From Siphonodentalium dalli (taxonomy: Eukaryota; Mollusca; Scaphopoda; Gadilida; Siphonodentaliidae), in assembly GCA_032622095.1 (NCBI GenBank), contig CP136061.1, positions 50,851,762 to 50,915,761 on the forward strand: a stretch of 64,000 nt of DNA, in the 5' to 3' direction. The translations under genes and the position numbers were made by a program. Shown in pieces: positions 11,570 to 23,304 of this stretch; the stretch's first letter is position 1, and each line of letters begins with the position of its first letter. Under the pieces are notes generated by a model. That model was not told the origin of the DNA. It ran no database searches and was given only the letters and a program-made list of their open reading frames with translations.

Positions 11570-11985
11570 ACATGCGAGTATTTATTTACAGAATCAATCT
11601 CGTGTTCGCCTCGATTGATCTTGGTAAAGAAATAACTCTTCTTACGTTCTAACCCTTTGATTTTCGTCCTTTGGCTGCCTTCTTGAACAAACATGCGCAT
11701 ATAAGTTGAATGGAGTAACCATGAACGAACATTATATATTCACCTTCGTTTAATTGTGTCCAATTCCCCATCAACTTTTCATAAAGAAATTCCGTGGGCT
11801 CCCTGGCCGTGTTTATGGGCTGTTTTGCCATTGGCGATGGCATAGATGAGAATAATACATGGTTCCCTGGGGGCAGCCGTAAAATTGGATGTAAGTCTTT
11901 TTGATTGGCATGTACGAGGACACTATGTATTTGAGGGTCAATCGTAAATTTGGCGGAAGTGTATTTTAGGGGCTATTAGTTTTTA
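11570..11985 (-). pseudogene. Unrecognised protein fragment, part of possible virus-like element
   Basis: From about 11985 down to 11570 the minus strand is open for over 130 codons. It has a varied, protein-like composition, unlike the repeat-derived frames nearby. Visible pieces include LRLPPGNHVLFSSMPSPM near the middle and a basic stretch FKKAAKGRKSKG towards the end. The frame starts after an in-frame stop, so the 5' part is missing. The end overlaps a hairpin (11588-11640) that recurs in inverted orientation at 54639-54689. I do not recognise the family. Its neighbours on the plus strand (a P-loop fragment and a conserved frame) suggest it belongs to one mobile or viral element. Confidence 0.4.
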
Positions 11986-12149
11986 GCCAACTATTTTGTG
12001 ATCACCACAGGCGGTCAAGCCACTGATCTCACACAATCGTCACACCATGCGATCAATTGAATGGGTCAGTGCATATGAAAGTCTCCATAACAGGCATTAT
12101 GTTTAGTATGGAGACAGTGAAAATATGTGGGACACGACTAAAAGCTAAT

Positions 12150-12310
12150 ACCGTTCGAACATTGTTTGAATGTCTGTATTAATGGACCAACGGGTGCAGG
12201 CAAAACGAAATGGGTATACAGATTGATTTCAATGTGGAAGTCGTTAATGATAGGACGTGTTTTGTCACAATGTTACATTTGCTTACTACAGAAAATAACT
12301 CCACTACGTT
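12150..12310 (+). pseudogene. P-loop ATPase fragment (Walker A)
   Basis: One plus-strand frame reads CINGPTGAGKTKWVYRLI at about 12176-12229, a good Walker A motif followed by a hydrophobic helix. In this form (GPTGxGKT followed by a WV..L helix) it resembles the packaging-type ATPases of Polinton/adintovirus-like elements. Many other P-loop enzymes share the core, however. A stop follows about 30 codons later, so only a fragment survives. It lies between a minus-strand unknown frame and a plus-strand frame that has a second copy at 46.7-47.1 kb. No other ATPase motif could be confirmed. Confidence 0.35.
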
Positions 12311-12484
12311 TGTAACAATAAATTGCCACCCTCCCGACATCTATTTCTGATTCGCGCAGCACGACTTCGGACGCTTTACATGCCATACCACACCAGATGG
12401 TTCCTTGATTCCTACACATGCATTCTTGAGTTTATAGGAAAATTGTCATATTAACGCCCCCGCGACCCTGTCGATATAACAAGA

Positions 12485-12790
12485 ATGCTACAGACACCAA
12501 CAATTATTGTTAGTGGCTTAATTCGTTTTGTGGCCCCCAAGATCATATTAGTATGCATGTATATAAATTATAATATAAAATGTATTCGTTTAACGAATGC
12601 ACCACCTGAAAATTACGTTAAAACAACTAATCCTTCAAATTATTTTCAACTACAGCAAAATATTATCAATGCAGGTTTCTCATTCACTACAACACACAGC
12701 CTCTAATTGCGGACCAAAAATCTACTAATCGGATTAAATACACACCCGATACTTAACAATACGACCTTTAGTCTATATTCCAACTGAGAC
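12485..12790 (+). pseudogene. Conserved unknown protein fragment, copy 1
   Basis: The frame matches, residue for residue over about 80 positions, the minus-strand frame at 46690-47083. Shared pieces are NAPPEN or NASPQN, then VKTTNPSNY, then RTKNLL.GLN.HPIL.NTTF. This copy has an in-frame stop after the THSL piece and lacks an internal stretch of about 60 residues that the other copy keeps. Conservation of protein rather than only DNA in two copies shows it was once coding. The family is not recognised. Confidence 0.5.
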
Positions 12791-13310
12791 ATACTTCATC
12801 AGCAATGTTAGCTGTTATATTATACACTGTGTTCCCACAATCAAATCTTCAATAGTGGCCCAGACGTTGTTCACACCTAAATATCGAAACAATTAACGCG
12901 ATCATAAAAGTTACATACTGCAATAATGAGACATCCGCGAAGATACATCTGCTGATACATACATCATGCATAAAGTCTAATCGGTACGAAATATAGCTAG
13001 TACATTTAAAATCATATTTCCTAAAATAACTCGCATCGTGTGAAACCCGAAATGTGTTGGTATACGAGATATCCCCGTAGCCCCATTGACACATACAGAT
13101 CAGCATGGCAATATACACCCGCAGTGCAAAATTGCCCGCGAATGAACGTACCCTTAAGAACTGTCAACACATTGGAAACTATAACACCATTCACAATACT
13201 GTTTTGGTTTGAAAAATATGTGTACCAAAATGGCTGTAGGATAGAACTGGTTTTGGGGCGTTCTCTTAATACTTGTTCAGAAAATATATACAATGAATAT
13301 GATGTGTGAA
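12790..13310 (+). pseudogene. Second conserved frame of the same block, decayed
   Basis: The DNA after the first frame continues to match the reverse complement of the 46.5 kb locus. Shared words include AGCTGTTATATTAT, GTGGCCCAGAC and GACATCCGCGAA. The last 90 codons (13040-13309) are open and include NCPRMNVPLRTVNTLETITP and FWFEKYVYQNGCR before a stop. Earlier parts need frameshifts. Function unknown; it is presumably another gene of the same element. Confidence 0.35.
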
Positions 13311-16300
13311 GTTCAAGAATTTTCGTTGAATAGCTCTTGCAATTTTTGCCTGGATTTATACAGAATGTGCGATATTTATCATAACATTGCTACTTAGATG
13401 TTAGTAGCACTATATTTTCCCACAATAATATATTTTGTGTGTATAAGTTTGGGAATTATTGAGACTTTTACCGTTTGTCATATTCATATATTACTTGTGT
13501 CTGTCATCGACCATCATTCAGTGTTAGTTTTATGTAACGTTTTCCTGTAAGGCATTAAACACATCAGTCCGATTGAACTGTCTAACTCCATCGGACTCTT
13601 TATTGTCAGTTAGTAAATCGTGACATGTACATCGTTGTCACTAAGTGGTGGAGACAATGATATTTTAATGGCTTCTGCTATATACATCTATCGCGGTCGC
13701 ATGTCAATGGTATGCCATATTCGAACTTCTAGCGGATTTTATGTTTAGGTTAAATGAATTAATGGATTACTGATGGGTGACAGTTCATGATGGTGTAGGC
13801 CTCCACTCAGGTTCACATTGGAATGCCAGTGACCCAGATGGAAATACTTTTGCTAGTGTTAAAACATACCGTTATTAGACACCTTTGGCATGTAACAGAT
13901 GGCCCGGTCAATTTCTATAGCGGCCAAATGTATGTAGCCAGTGAAACATTAAACAATATAGAAACAAGATGAAATCAGTTTCGTTACGGTATTGCTTCAA
14001 TTACCGACTTACACGCCTACTGTGACGAGTGCCTGCCACCTGAGTCATTGTAACTTTCCAATTACTTTTGGGGAACATTATGTTGTTTAGCAAATGAACA
14101 GTTATATAAAACATGAACAATAACATTATGCTACTACTATTATTCCATGACAGTTATATAAAAAACAATATATACAAATACACGGGTATAACTCAGCACA
14201 CCGACTGGTAAAGTATGGTGAGCCAACTGTGTAAAAGAAAATGAAAATATGCTATATAGACTTTGTTGTTCGCATTGGCTTTATACTTACCGTTATGGAG
14301 ACGATGGACCTCTGTTACATTCATCAAGGATAAGGCGAAAGTGCATGGAAAGCGGTTGGGGTTTTTCTTTCACTCATTATGGTAACATTTTCAATTGGAT
14401 TTCACAAATGATTTCATAGACCGATCGATTAATAACTAAAACAGTTTGAATTTTCTGACTAAGATAAACATGTTATGATAGCTCCTTTACACAAGTAAAT
14501 TTTCCAACCAATGTTCGATGTAAAGTGAATTGTTTTTAGTTCTAGACCCATGTATGGTCCAATCAAGTTCTAGGCCTACATGTGGTTATGGTCAAATATA
14601 AGACCGAATTTGCCCTTTATATTAGTTGAAGAATATTTAGTCATGTTGAGTGTTGGGTTGGATTTTACAACATATCGAAGGTTCGGGAACATTTAGCCCA
14701 ATAATTGTCTGGATCTAAACCCGGAGGTAGTTTGAAAAGTTCAACTTGGAAACCACAAAGGTATATTCTTTTCAATGATATTCTATTCATTATATATGGT
14801 TTGAATACAGAGCGTTTTCTCCACTCCTGTGTGAATCCCAGGAAACAGATGAAACTCGCTCAGACTATGATAGGATTTTGCACAGAGTATGTTCTATATA
14901 TCTGTTATATCGGTGCGTCGTGTCTGTGTCAACATAATTATTATTCCCATTATAATATTCATTATTCTTGAAGTTCAAAAGCGCGATGTCCGTTCAGATG
15001 GTAAAATCTATTAAAATGAGTAATCAGTCACCACCCACATACGATAAAGTAACTAAACTATAAGTGTAATACATGTATAGGATAATAGCTGAAAAAACAA
15101 AAATAATTTCAGCGAAAGGATACATTGAGGCCGCAGGTCGCGATCCTTCTATTTTTTATATAATGCAGTCTGAAGCTAGAATCCGACTTAAAACATGGCC
15201 TGATCCACACCGTCACCTCTGATAAGAAGGGATTAACCCAAAATTGGATGAACGCACATGAGTTGTACTATGTGGTCGCCCTGTCCGCCCGACCATTGTC
15301 GTGACATCTTAACATGTTGTAAACATAATGGACTGGCAGTACCCATTGATTTTTCAAACCGTTGACTGAATACGACGTTTTTTCCCTTAATCGAGTCGTA
15401 TTTCGGATTCTAAATAAAATGATTGATTGGTGCACGTGGTATGCTCAGATTCGAGAAATTTTAACAGTGTGAAAATTCAATTCCTAGAATTCAAAGTTAG
15501 ACACACCACCGCAAATGAAGAGGCTATATATGGATATCCATTCTGACATACTTCCAGTTGTCACTCAGAGCACCATTATACTTGGAAATCATTGTATATG
15601 AGTTTATATGGACGCATGGACTCAGTATGAGGGTTCATTCTTTCAAATGTGCTTGCTGCAGTGAACATCACAGAACCAACTCTCATGTATTATCGCGATG
15701 GTCATTAATCGATTGGAATGTCACAATCATTGAGATGTCCCGCAACAGAAATCCAGCTAGTAAAACGGTCCCGATTTTCGCCCATGTCGGGGTTAGAACC
15801 CGTACCAACCTCGTCTATAGTATGGATATGTGCATATATTTTGGTACCATATATGTATATACAAGTCATATAAAACGAAATCGTTCACAATGAAATAACC
15901 GTCCATTAAGTTCGTTGTTGAGCATCCGTAAGTAAAATGATGGGTCGTTTGTAAAAATAATGTTAGATCCATTATCCAACATGTATATATTAACCAACCC
16001 ACGAGATCCTAGTGCAAGGGTCGACACTGCATCTAACACAATCTACTCACTCTCGTAACCATAAGCTGTCTTTGTTGGAGAGAACACAGTTGTCAGTGAA
16101 ACGATTGGGTTTCCGTAGTTAGCTAAGTGCTAGGAACCGCCTCGAGAGTTTGAACATAAAACGTGGCTTAAATGACAAATTTATCAATGCGATTTTCGGA
16201 TGATATCTTGCAATAAATCGGATAAATCATAGCTGACTGCTATTTCATATAATTCGTGTACTTATGGATGAGAAAACCTTAGTTTAGTAAAAGATTACCA

Positions 16301-16615
16301 GTCAATGGGACACATCTGCCCGTTCCAAATCACTATCTTTGTATGAGCACGCTGGTGACCGTGATGAAGTTCACCAATTTACCCGTACCCGTTCCCGTCT
16401 GACGGGTATCAAAAACTCGCCAATACTGCATGTCTTGTTGACTACGCGGGTATAGTTCCCATACGGGGTGTGTATGTATCATCCCGCTTCGCGTTGTGAC
16501 CTTTACCCACCACTGAGCATTACATACCTGGTTATTAAACTCCAAGACGTTCTATTTATCACATATTTGTTGAATTGTTCACCTGAACTGGAACTTGGTT
16601 ACTTCACATCTTCAG
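13311..16615. other. Intron-type sequence, no gene identified
   Basis: Several open frames of up to 110 codons occur, but none shows recognisable domain motifs or consistent splice signals. By the gene A model this is the end of the intron before the first lectin exon. A stretch near 13795-13860 has a somewhat protein-like translation (SGSHWNASDPDG) but no clear boundaries. Confidence 0.35.
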
Positions 16616-16819
16616 CTTGCAATAGCTTCAGCGAATATTCAACATACACACTCGCTGGAAAGGAATACTGCTTGAAGTTCGTATCGACTCCAGCGCTAGC
16701 GAATGATGCCCAGGATGATTGCACAGCCATAAATGGAGGCCACCTCATCACCATAGAAACCAGAGTGATGCTTGATGCCCTCCAGATTCTTTTCTCGACC
16801 ACATTCGGACATGGAACAG
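16616..16819 (+). CDS. Gene A, C-type lectin-like domain, first-half exon
   Basis: The exon lies between an acceptor (CATCTTCAG) and a donor (ACAG then GTATTT). It is 204 nt long, with phase 1 at both ends. It encodes the first half of a C-type lectin-like fold: an N-terminal Cys, then GKEYCLKF, a DAQDDC helix cysteine and the hallmark GGHLITI, followed by the second helix. Phase 1 in agrees with the linker exon at 4559-4768, and phase 1 out agrees with the exon at 21818. Secreted or membrane-linked C-type lectins with mucin-like linkers act in recognition of sugars or other ligands outside the cell, and are abundant and lineage-expanded in invertebrates. The donor GTATTT is weaker than usual. 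No frameshift is seen. Confidence 0.8.
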
Positions 16820-17162
16820 GTATTTCTTCGAAAAGGGGTGATATAATATAAAATTCAAATGTTTGTTTTACGGAAAAACGCCAATATGTATGTATATATA
16901 TCAGTCAAATGTAAGCGCGATCGTAACCTTTTAATGCTCGAATCCCCTAATATCGAACTCAACAGAGTACCATTATCTCATATACGTATAAGTCTAAACA
17001 CACGCTCTTAAGAGCTTCTGATCGTCTGACTAACAATGTGGTGACTATATATATATTATTGTCATGGACCTACCTTGTCTAATAACCGGATATATTTACA
17101 TACTAAGTGTTGTCATCACTAAATCCAGCATTCTGATTGGTCGGCGCCCACATGGCTAGTTG

Positions 17163-17240
17163 CAATTATTTCTCGGTGAATGCGCAACAGCTCATAACAA
17201 CATCGATACGTCAGCTCATAACAGCATCGATACGTCATTT
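17163..17240. repeat. Short tandem duplication
   Basis: CAGCTCATAACA(A/G)CATCGATACGTCA occurs twice in a row at about 17188-17240. Confidence 0.7.
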
Positions 17241-17438
17241 GTGTTTGGAAAGACAAACGCGTAATGTTTTGGGCGCATTTGGATTCGCGCAGGATTGACT
17301 TAATAAATCGTCGGGTTTCAATTGTTCCTGTTAACTTTTGCCAAGGGTGCTGTGGGATATTTTGGGCTGGTTTTGTCACGACACACTTTTCGATTTAAAT
17401 ACATTTACAAAAGTGGCTTTTTCGCTAAATGTATATAA

Positions 17439-17552
17439 ATATAAGGATTAACTGTCATGTGGACTGTTTTTTATGGAGATGTAACCGTGAGGTAAGTGGT
17501 CTCACGGTTACATCTCCATAAAAACAGTCCACATGACAGTTAATCCTTATAT
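17439..17552. repeat. Near-perfect long hairpin
   Basis: The 53-nt left arm (17439-17491) and 52-nt right arm (17501-17552) differ by a single T. The loop is GTAAGTGGT. The ends read ATATAAGG and CCTTATAT, so a TA duplication is possible. It is a very young palindromic element or inversion product in the gene A lectin intron. Confidence 0.9.
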
Positions 17553-17559
17553 GAGAACA

Positions 17560-18299
17560 GCGACATATCCCCACGATGCTCTTTGAAACAATCCAGAAAC
17601 AATTCAAAAAATAATTATACTTAATAGACTGTAAATATTATTGGCCACGGTATCTTTTTCCTGTTTCTTCCTGACTCAACTTGACTCAGAAGTAACCTGT
17701 GGTTTCGATTATGATATAATGTTGAGTTTTAATGCCATGACATAACATCATACATCATATATTACAATGAATAATAGAGCACCCAAAACATTATTTCAGC
17801 CGAATGAAAACGGTATTTGGTATGCAAGCTAGTCCACTCAAACAGGGAAATTAAACTGTAAATAAGCGACGTTATTAACGATATCTGGTTAGCTGGGAAT
17901 TTGGCTATGGACCTATGACATAAAACTCACATCAGCCCAAAGTTTGATTGAACACCAGGCATGACCTGAAAACTCAAATATAGACAAATATTAATGATCA
18001 TTGTCTATCTAGATGAAAAGAATCATGAAATTTCTTGAATCAGTAAAAATAAGATTTCCCTCATGATCTTCAGATATTATAACATGTAAGATTAGAATTC
18101 CCTTTTGAACACATTCTATCTTACAGATATTTTACATATTGTCCATGTCAGAAAAATAAAGTAAATGTGGTTATGATTTCCAACAAGTTGGCGGTTCTTA
18201 AATAATGTGTCAAAATGCTGGCATGTAACAAAGTATTTCAGAAAGAAATTGCACATACATTTTGAGATATTCCATTTAGGAATATGAAGAAATAATGCA
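17560..18299. other. No gene seen
   Basis: This is AT-rich intron sequence between two repeat elements. No exon signal or repeat family was recognised. Confidence 0.35.
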
Positions 18300-18660
18300 T
18301 AGTGGGCTAGCATCACTAAATTCACCCTCTGGTGACCTCATTCTGCTTAGGCTTCATCTTCTCTGGAACTTTCTTTATTATCAAATAACAATTTTTTTAG
18401 AAACTTCTTCACAAAGTTTATATATATATTTTTTGGTTTAATGTCTCTATATCCCATAATTAGCAGACGACACGTTGCATAATCGAGGTTCCCAATGGGT
18501 GTACATCACAATATTCACCATTTCGGAACTTAAAAATCTGAGTCTTTGTCTCCCATAACATATGAGGCCATGCAGAATGAGGTCCACAGAGAGTGAATTT
18601 GGTGATACTAGCCCTCTGGGGCCCCCATTCTGCAAATGACAGGCACTCTAAACTCAGACT
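18300..18660. repeat. Dispersed hairpin repeat (family H), copy 2, rearranged
   Basis: The copy carries TCACTAAATTCACCCTCTGG, then CTTAGGCTTCATCTTCTCTGG, then the tail with CGAGGTTCCCAATGGGTG. It then repeats the hairpin motif (GCAGAATGAGGTCCACAGAG and GTGAATTTGGTGA) near 18575-18650. The first 280 bp align well with 63655-63850, so these two are the closest relatives. Confidence 0.7.
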
Positions 18661-19059
18661 TGCTGCTGACCTCTAAATTGCCGTGCATTAGCAATTAAGC
18701 AATAACCGCTCTTTGTCATATAGATGCTGTGATGATCAAAACATCAAATATAATATAAGATAAGTTTAATTGGCAAAAACATCCTTATAAGGACAGTATG
18801 CATACATAATAACATATAATTGTACATTGTGTATTGAAGAGTATAATAAATGATATTAATATAAGGTCAAGCTGAATGTGCAATGGATCATCTATTCTGT
18901 ATTTGTTCATTGATTTATGATACGATGCTCATCACGTGCGGAGAATAATCTTCGGATCATATGACAAATTGAAGTGCATGTATTTGACACATTGTTGGAT
19001 AAGATTTTGACAAGCTGTTCAGTTTGGGTCATGCTTTCACAGTCTTGAGAACTGTGTCT

Positions 19060-19497
19060 TCATAAGGTTTGTGAGCTCGAGACGTTGTGTAGAAAATATT
19101 TTTCGTCTTCAATAGCATTATCGGAACAAAATATACAAAACCTTTGTTCCACTGCCGTCGGCGGTTGTGTGTGGCGTCCCTTTTCAATAGCCAATGTATG
19201 ATTACTTATCCGCAGTCTAGTGAAAACGATTCTATTTTCTATTGATGTTGTGTAAAGAAGATAAGGTTCTATTTCGTACTTAAGTTTGAACAGTCGGTAT
19301 GTTCGTAACTTATTACTTCCCGTTTTGAATTGCCTCATTGAATTATTTAATTTTGCTTTCTTTATCTTATTTTCTGGTAAAGTAACGTGCAATTTGTAGA
19401 TCGATTGATTTATTTCAAAGGTCACATACCAGTGAAACAGGCAAAATGTATATACACTATGTACACACATACGGATATCACATTCATCATTGTTCAT
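19060..19497 (-). pseudogene. Non-LTR retrotransposon, C-terminal fragment
   Basis: The minus-strand frame of 145 codons carries the tail region of a non-LTR reverse transcriptase protein. YRLFKLKYEIEPYLL is followed by LTRLRIS-like FTRLRISNHTLAIEKGRH and then a zinc-binding FCIFCSDNAIEDEKYFL. The last His/Cys positions are lost, because the final motif reads FLHNV where the family has a histidine then a cysteine. The polymerase core is absent upstream. It is a 5'-truncated or decayed copy inside the gene A intron, in the opposite orientation. Clade assignment is not secure. Confidence 0.7.
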
Positions 19498-19962
19498 TTC
19501 ATATACACATGCATGTTTATATATACAGCATTAATTAAATTAGATTACAAAATAATAGACGATACACTACAAGTTGGATACTTACATGTGTTCACCAATT
19601 ACCAAAAATGATTCCGCTTATATAGAATAGGACACCTTCTTAAATGCACACCTTACGCTTATGCATGGTCATTTATGATGCTTATATTTTTCAGAGATAG
19701 GGGATCATGGAATTTCTCTCTCGTAGGGTTCTTCCAAAAGTATTCAGGGATATATTGTTTTCTGATTTAATCCAATTCACTGCATATAACAACAAAATGG
19801 TATTCATAACCTGAATATACTCCACATATGGTACATGTATGGTGTCAAATCGGATGAGTTATATTTAGTATGGGTTTTATCGCTGCGAACCACCAAATTT
19901 ATAACGTTCGGAATATACAAGTAGTTCTAACAAGGTGGCAGAAAAATATATTTACACGATGC

Positions 19963-20075
19963 CTGCTAACACCAGTGTTCCTCATACAGGTTATTATATA
20001 TAAACGATGCCTGCTAAGGGTGGATACACACATGCATGTAATGTCTGTATGTAAAATACATGTATTTTACATGGT
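19963..20075. repeat. Rearranged copy of the lectin intron/exon boundary
   Basis: The stretch at 19968-20010 carries ACACCAGT(G)TTCCTCATACAGG followed by TTATTATATA and ACGATGCCTGCTAA, as at 21750-21800. The next piece (20017-20075) is the reverse complement of about 21690-21747, containing GGGTGGATACACACATGCATG. So part of the exon boundary at 21.7-21.8 kb is duplicated here, one half direct and one half inverted. Confidence 0.7.
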
Positions 20076-20189
20076 CACACCAATCATTGATAGCATTAAT
20101 CGCCTGCGCGCGATCGTTCCATTTCAACAGGCGAGACCGGTGAGTAGTTATAAGCCACAATCAAACTAACTGTTATCAAGAGATTTCAG

Positions 20190-20330
20190 GCCAGTCATAA
20201 ACATGTCTTTTTTCATGGGTGCCGAAATGAATAAATCCTGTCTGATATATGTTGCTGTTTTTCACGAGTTTTAGTTCATTTCGAAAAGTGGATTTGAGTC
20301 TGTCGATTTTATACTTGATTTGTTTCTCGT
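20190..20330 (-). pseudogene. MADF/Myb-SANT-like domain fragment, copy 1
   Basis: On the minus strand the frame reads DEKQIKYKIDRLKSTFRNEL and continues KLVKNS. This fits the third helix region of MADF-type DNA-binding domains, which occur in host regulators and as accessory proteins of Harbinger-type transposons. The reverse-complement copy is at 60665-60790, with almost identical DNA over about 110 bp. Only about 45 codons are readable; the rest of the domain is missing. Confidence 0.45.
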
Positions 20331-21769
20331 CATTTCTTGGAAACAGGGTCATCCAAAATAAAAATAAATGTGTAGACTTTTGAAGCTATTTTAGGACGAT
20401 TGTGATACATGAGTGTTTAATGCCCCACACACTGACTCATAATTTGATCTCGTCCAGCAGAACCCGAACGGCTTTCTGGCTCCACATTTTGGAAGTGCTA
20501 TATTAATACACATGGCAATCAACTAACTCATACATGGTGAATTCCATGTTATAAAGTGATTTAGCCTAATCGGACAACGCCGAATCGAGTCAGGATAAGA
20601 ATATTTGTTCCTCGACTATGCATGGCCTCAGTTCAAATTTTAACAATCCGATATGGTGCTCTCATGCCTTGAATACAGGCATTGGAACATTAAGACAGAC
20701 AATACCAGTTTGTTGAGATTGCTCGGATAATTTGAGGGCGAGCTCATGTGATAACTTTCAATTGGGATTTCTTTGCATATATCCATGCATTACGGCGCCA
20801 AAAACATTAATGCAGGTACAACGTTGAAAGAAAAAAGAGTCACCCCCCCATTTTAACCCAGAATTTACAGAGCAGTATATGTTTCTCAGGCCAAAGGATG
20901 AACAAGTTCCTAACTGTCACCATTTTAGCCTGTACAGGCTTGAATTATTACATTTTGGACTATAATCCATGATTGGGGGGGGGGGGCTGGTTCTCGAAAG
21001 TTTCGAATAACTAAGGTATTTAGTTGAATGTATCGGCCGGGATTATCTGGGCAAGAATGTACAACATAATGTTTTACTTAAATATTCCATAGTTGTAAAT
21101 TGTGTGTATATAACACAAGAGAGGAAATGTGACGTAGTTGTGGACTCGTAGCTGGACAACCCTTTTCCCGAATGAAGATACACACGCAGCAACACCACCG
21201 TGACCTTCTGTATACCTTCAAATTTAAAGCTGTAATAATTTGTTCATAAGTATATGAATAGCATCAATTGCTGCATATGAGATTAATCACTCGTAGCAAA
21301 CAGGCACGGCAGATATGACTGTCAACTACAATATTTACAAATCAGGAGTTGCTTCGTGGCTTCAGGGGGGTAGGCCTCATGTTGCTGCATGCCCCCCCCT
21401 CCGGTCGATGAAATATGTAATGGTCAGTCCGGTAGCTTCCGGTATAATATAGCCCCTGCATTGTGGAAATCCTGGGACCATCACTGGTATACAATCAAGA
21501 GAAGACTGACAATGATTTAAACAGAACGTCCAACATTTGGGTTATCGCGCGAACAATTATTTTAAGCGGCCTGACGACTTCGTCCAGTCAACGACACTCT
21601 ACACGTTCAGAGCGTTACTCACTGTGGTCAAACATAGCCGCAATGATTGGGTTATCAGCAGACACATATTACATGGTCTGTATGATCCATGTAAAACGCC
21701 AAATACACGATATTTACAGAGATTACATGCATGTGTGTATCCACCCTAACACCAGTATTCCTCATACAG

Positions 21770-21817
21770 GTTATTATATTCACACGATGCCTGCTAACAC
21801 CAGTATTCCTCATACAG
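21770..21817 (+). promoter_or_regulatory. Duplicated splice acceptor, 48 nt, in frame
   Basis: The block AACACCAGTATTCCTCATACAG occurs at 21748-21769 and again at 21796-21817, each followed by GTTATT. Both give an AG acceptor. Use of the first would add 48 nt, exactly 16 codons without a stop, to the lectin exon. It looks like a tandem duplication across the intron/exon junction. Confidence 0.7.
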
Positions 21818-22023
21818 GTTATTGTTGGATTGACGGCCGTGATGTTAATGGAGATGACACATTCCACACATGGGACCTAAAACCCCTCCCGTTCCTCGAC
21901 TGGTATGACGGTAACCCTGACGGCGGTACAGATGATTGTTTGTATCTGAGCTATGATTCAATGTACAAAATGGCTGACTGGAATTGTGGAAGCGGCACGG
22001 AGTCGTATATGTGCCAAATATGA
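21818..22023 (+). CDS. Gene A, C-type lectin-like domain, last exon
   Basis: The exon starts after CATACAG in phase 1 and ends with TGA at 22021-22023. It encodes the second half of the lectin fold: CWIDGRD at the WIGG position, then DWYDGNPDGG, DDCLYLSYD, and the terminal ADWNC with YMCQI before the stop. NPD sits where ligand-binding lectins have EPN or QPD. The usual WND calcium motif is reduced to WNC, so calcium-dependent sugar binding is uncertain. The protein ends directly after the domain, which is the normal lectin C-terminus. An upstream alternative acceptor could add 16 residues. Together with 16616-16819 this makes one complete domain of about 135 residues. Confidence 0.8.
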
Positions 22024-22730
22024 ACCAGACTTTATGAGACTTCGAGAAGTGCTACAACTTAGGCTGCATAACGGATATTGGATAATTATACTACTGAGCA
22101 TTTTGAACGACATCCGCGACCGTAGCCATAAAGATGGCGGCGTGTAGTGCTTTACATTGGATATTCATTAGTATAAAATATTTCATATATCGTCTTGTGA
22201 TTTTTATCGAAGTATTATCGTCCAGAAATAATTGTTGCATCATAATTGTTCAAGGTTCAACACAAAAAATCATCGTGATTCATTGTCCTTCATTGTTCAC
22301 CATTATGTCACTAACCTGGATTTGTGATGTAAAACCAATATTAAAGCGGTTCTGTATTGGGTGCCAAGTACCATTTTAGGATTGTCTTGTTTCCAGCTTT
22401 ACATTTTCCAGAATCTGATAATACATATTTAAAGAGCGTTTCACTTACTGACACATTTAATATCGCTCATATAAGGATATTTTTTGCCAGTTTCATCTGA
22501 AATGTTGTTTATAAGTTTGAAATTACATTATGTTCCTAAAACATTCCACATATGTTATGTAACGGTATCAATACCTTTGCACACCATGCACACATATCTG
22601 AATATTTCCTCAGACACACTTGCCAATCTACAAATTGTCGTAATTCCTGGCTGAATTGATCTGACCTGATTTTTAATGTTTCCTAGCAAAACGGATTATG
22701 AGTACAAGTAATGCACCATTGTCACTAATG
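22024..22730. other. Probable 3' UTR and downstream region of gene A
   Basis: This follows the gene A stop codon directly. ATTAAA at about 22342 could serve as a polyadenylation signal, but nothing confirms the cleavage site. No other gene is seen. Confidence 0.35.
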
Positions 22731-23182
22731 GTTACACTGGTGTAAATAAGGTTCCGAGTGACATCTGGCGGATGCGGGAGGAATATATAGGAGAGAATAA
22801 AATAGACACTGGGCCCTGATTGGTCAATAGCCTTGTGTGCTTTTCACATAAAAAAATCGTCACACCTCTTCCCTATGATTTCCCATAGGTAAAATAACCA
22901 TTGGCACAGGAATTAACCCTTTGTAGTGAAGTTTGAATTTTTTGGTGTGGTCTAAAATATGACTGTATTTTTTATGCGGTTCTGACACTAGTTACGAAAA
23001 CATAAGATTTAAAGGCGAATTCCCTGCTAGACAGACATGATTTTTTTGTGTAAAAAGTTTCCCAAAATGTCAATTTTTCAGATTTAAAGAAAATTTTGGA
23101 CCCAACATTTATATTGCCAACACTATACGCTAAAACGTTAGCACTGAGGCCTATGGAAAACATTTACACCAGTGTAACCTAA
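22731..23182. mobile_element. Small DNA element with 18-bp inverted ends
   Basis: The left end GGTTACACTGGTGTAAAT (22729-22746) is mirrored by ATTTACACCAGTGTAACC near 23163-23181. TAAT lies just outside both ends and may be the target duplication. The inside is AT-rich without a frame. Superfamily unassigned. Confidence 0.6.
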
Positions 23183-23267
23183 TGGCCATGTGGATAACTC
23201 TATTGCATCAACTGTAAGCAATACACCATTGACATTAATGGACCAGAAGAGATAACTCTATCGACTA

Positions 23268-23304
23268 TACTATTTGTACTGCTGGAGTACAAATGATATA
23301 GTCA
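23268..23304. repeat. Short stem-loop
   Basis: GACTATACTATTTGTACT pairs with AGTACAAATGATATAGTC around the small loop GCTGG. The role is unknown. Confidence 0.7.

Noticed and set aside
15558-15893. Plus-strand frame of 111 codons, considered as a signal exon of gene A
   Set aside because: No hydrophobic signal peptide, no donor in a fitting phase, and the linker-to-lectin junction at 4768/16616 already fits without it.
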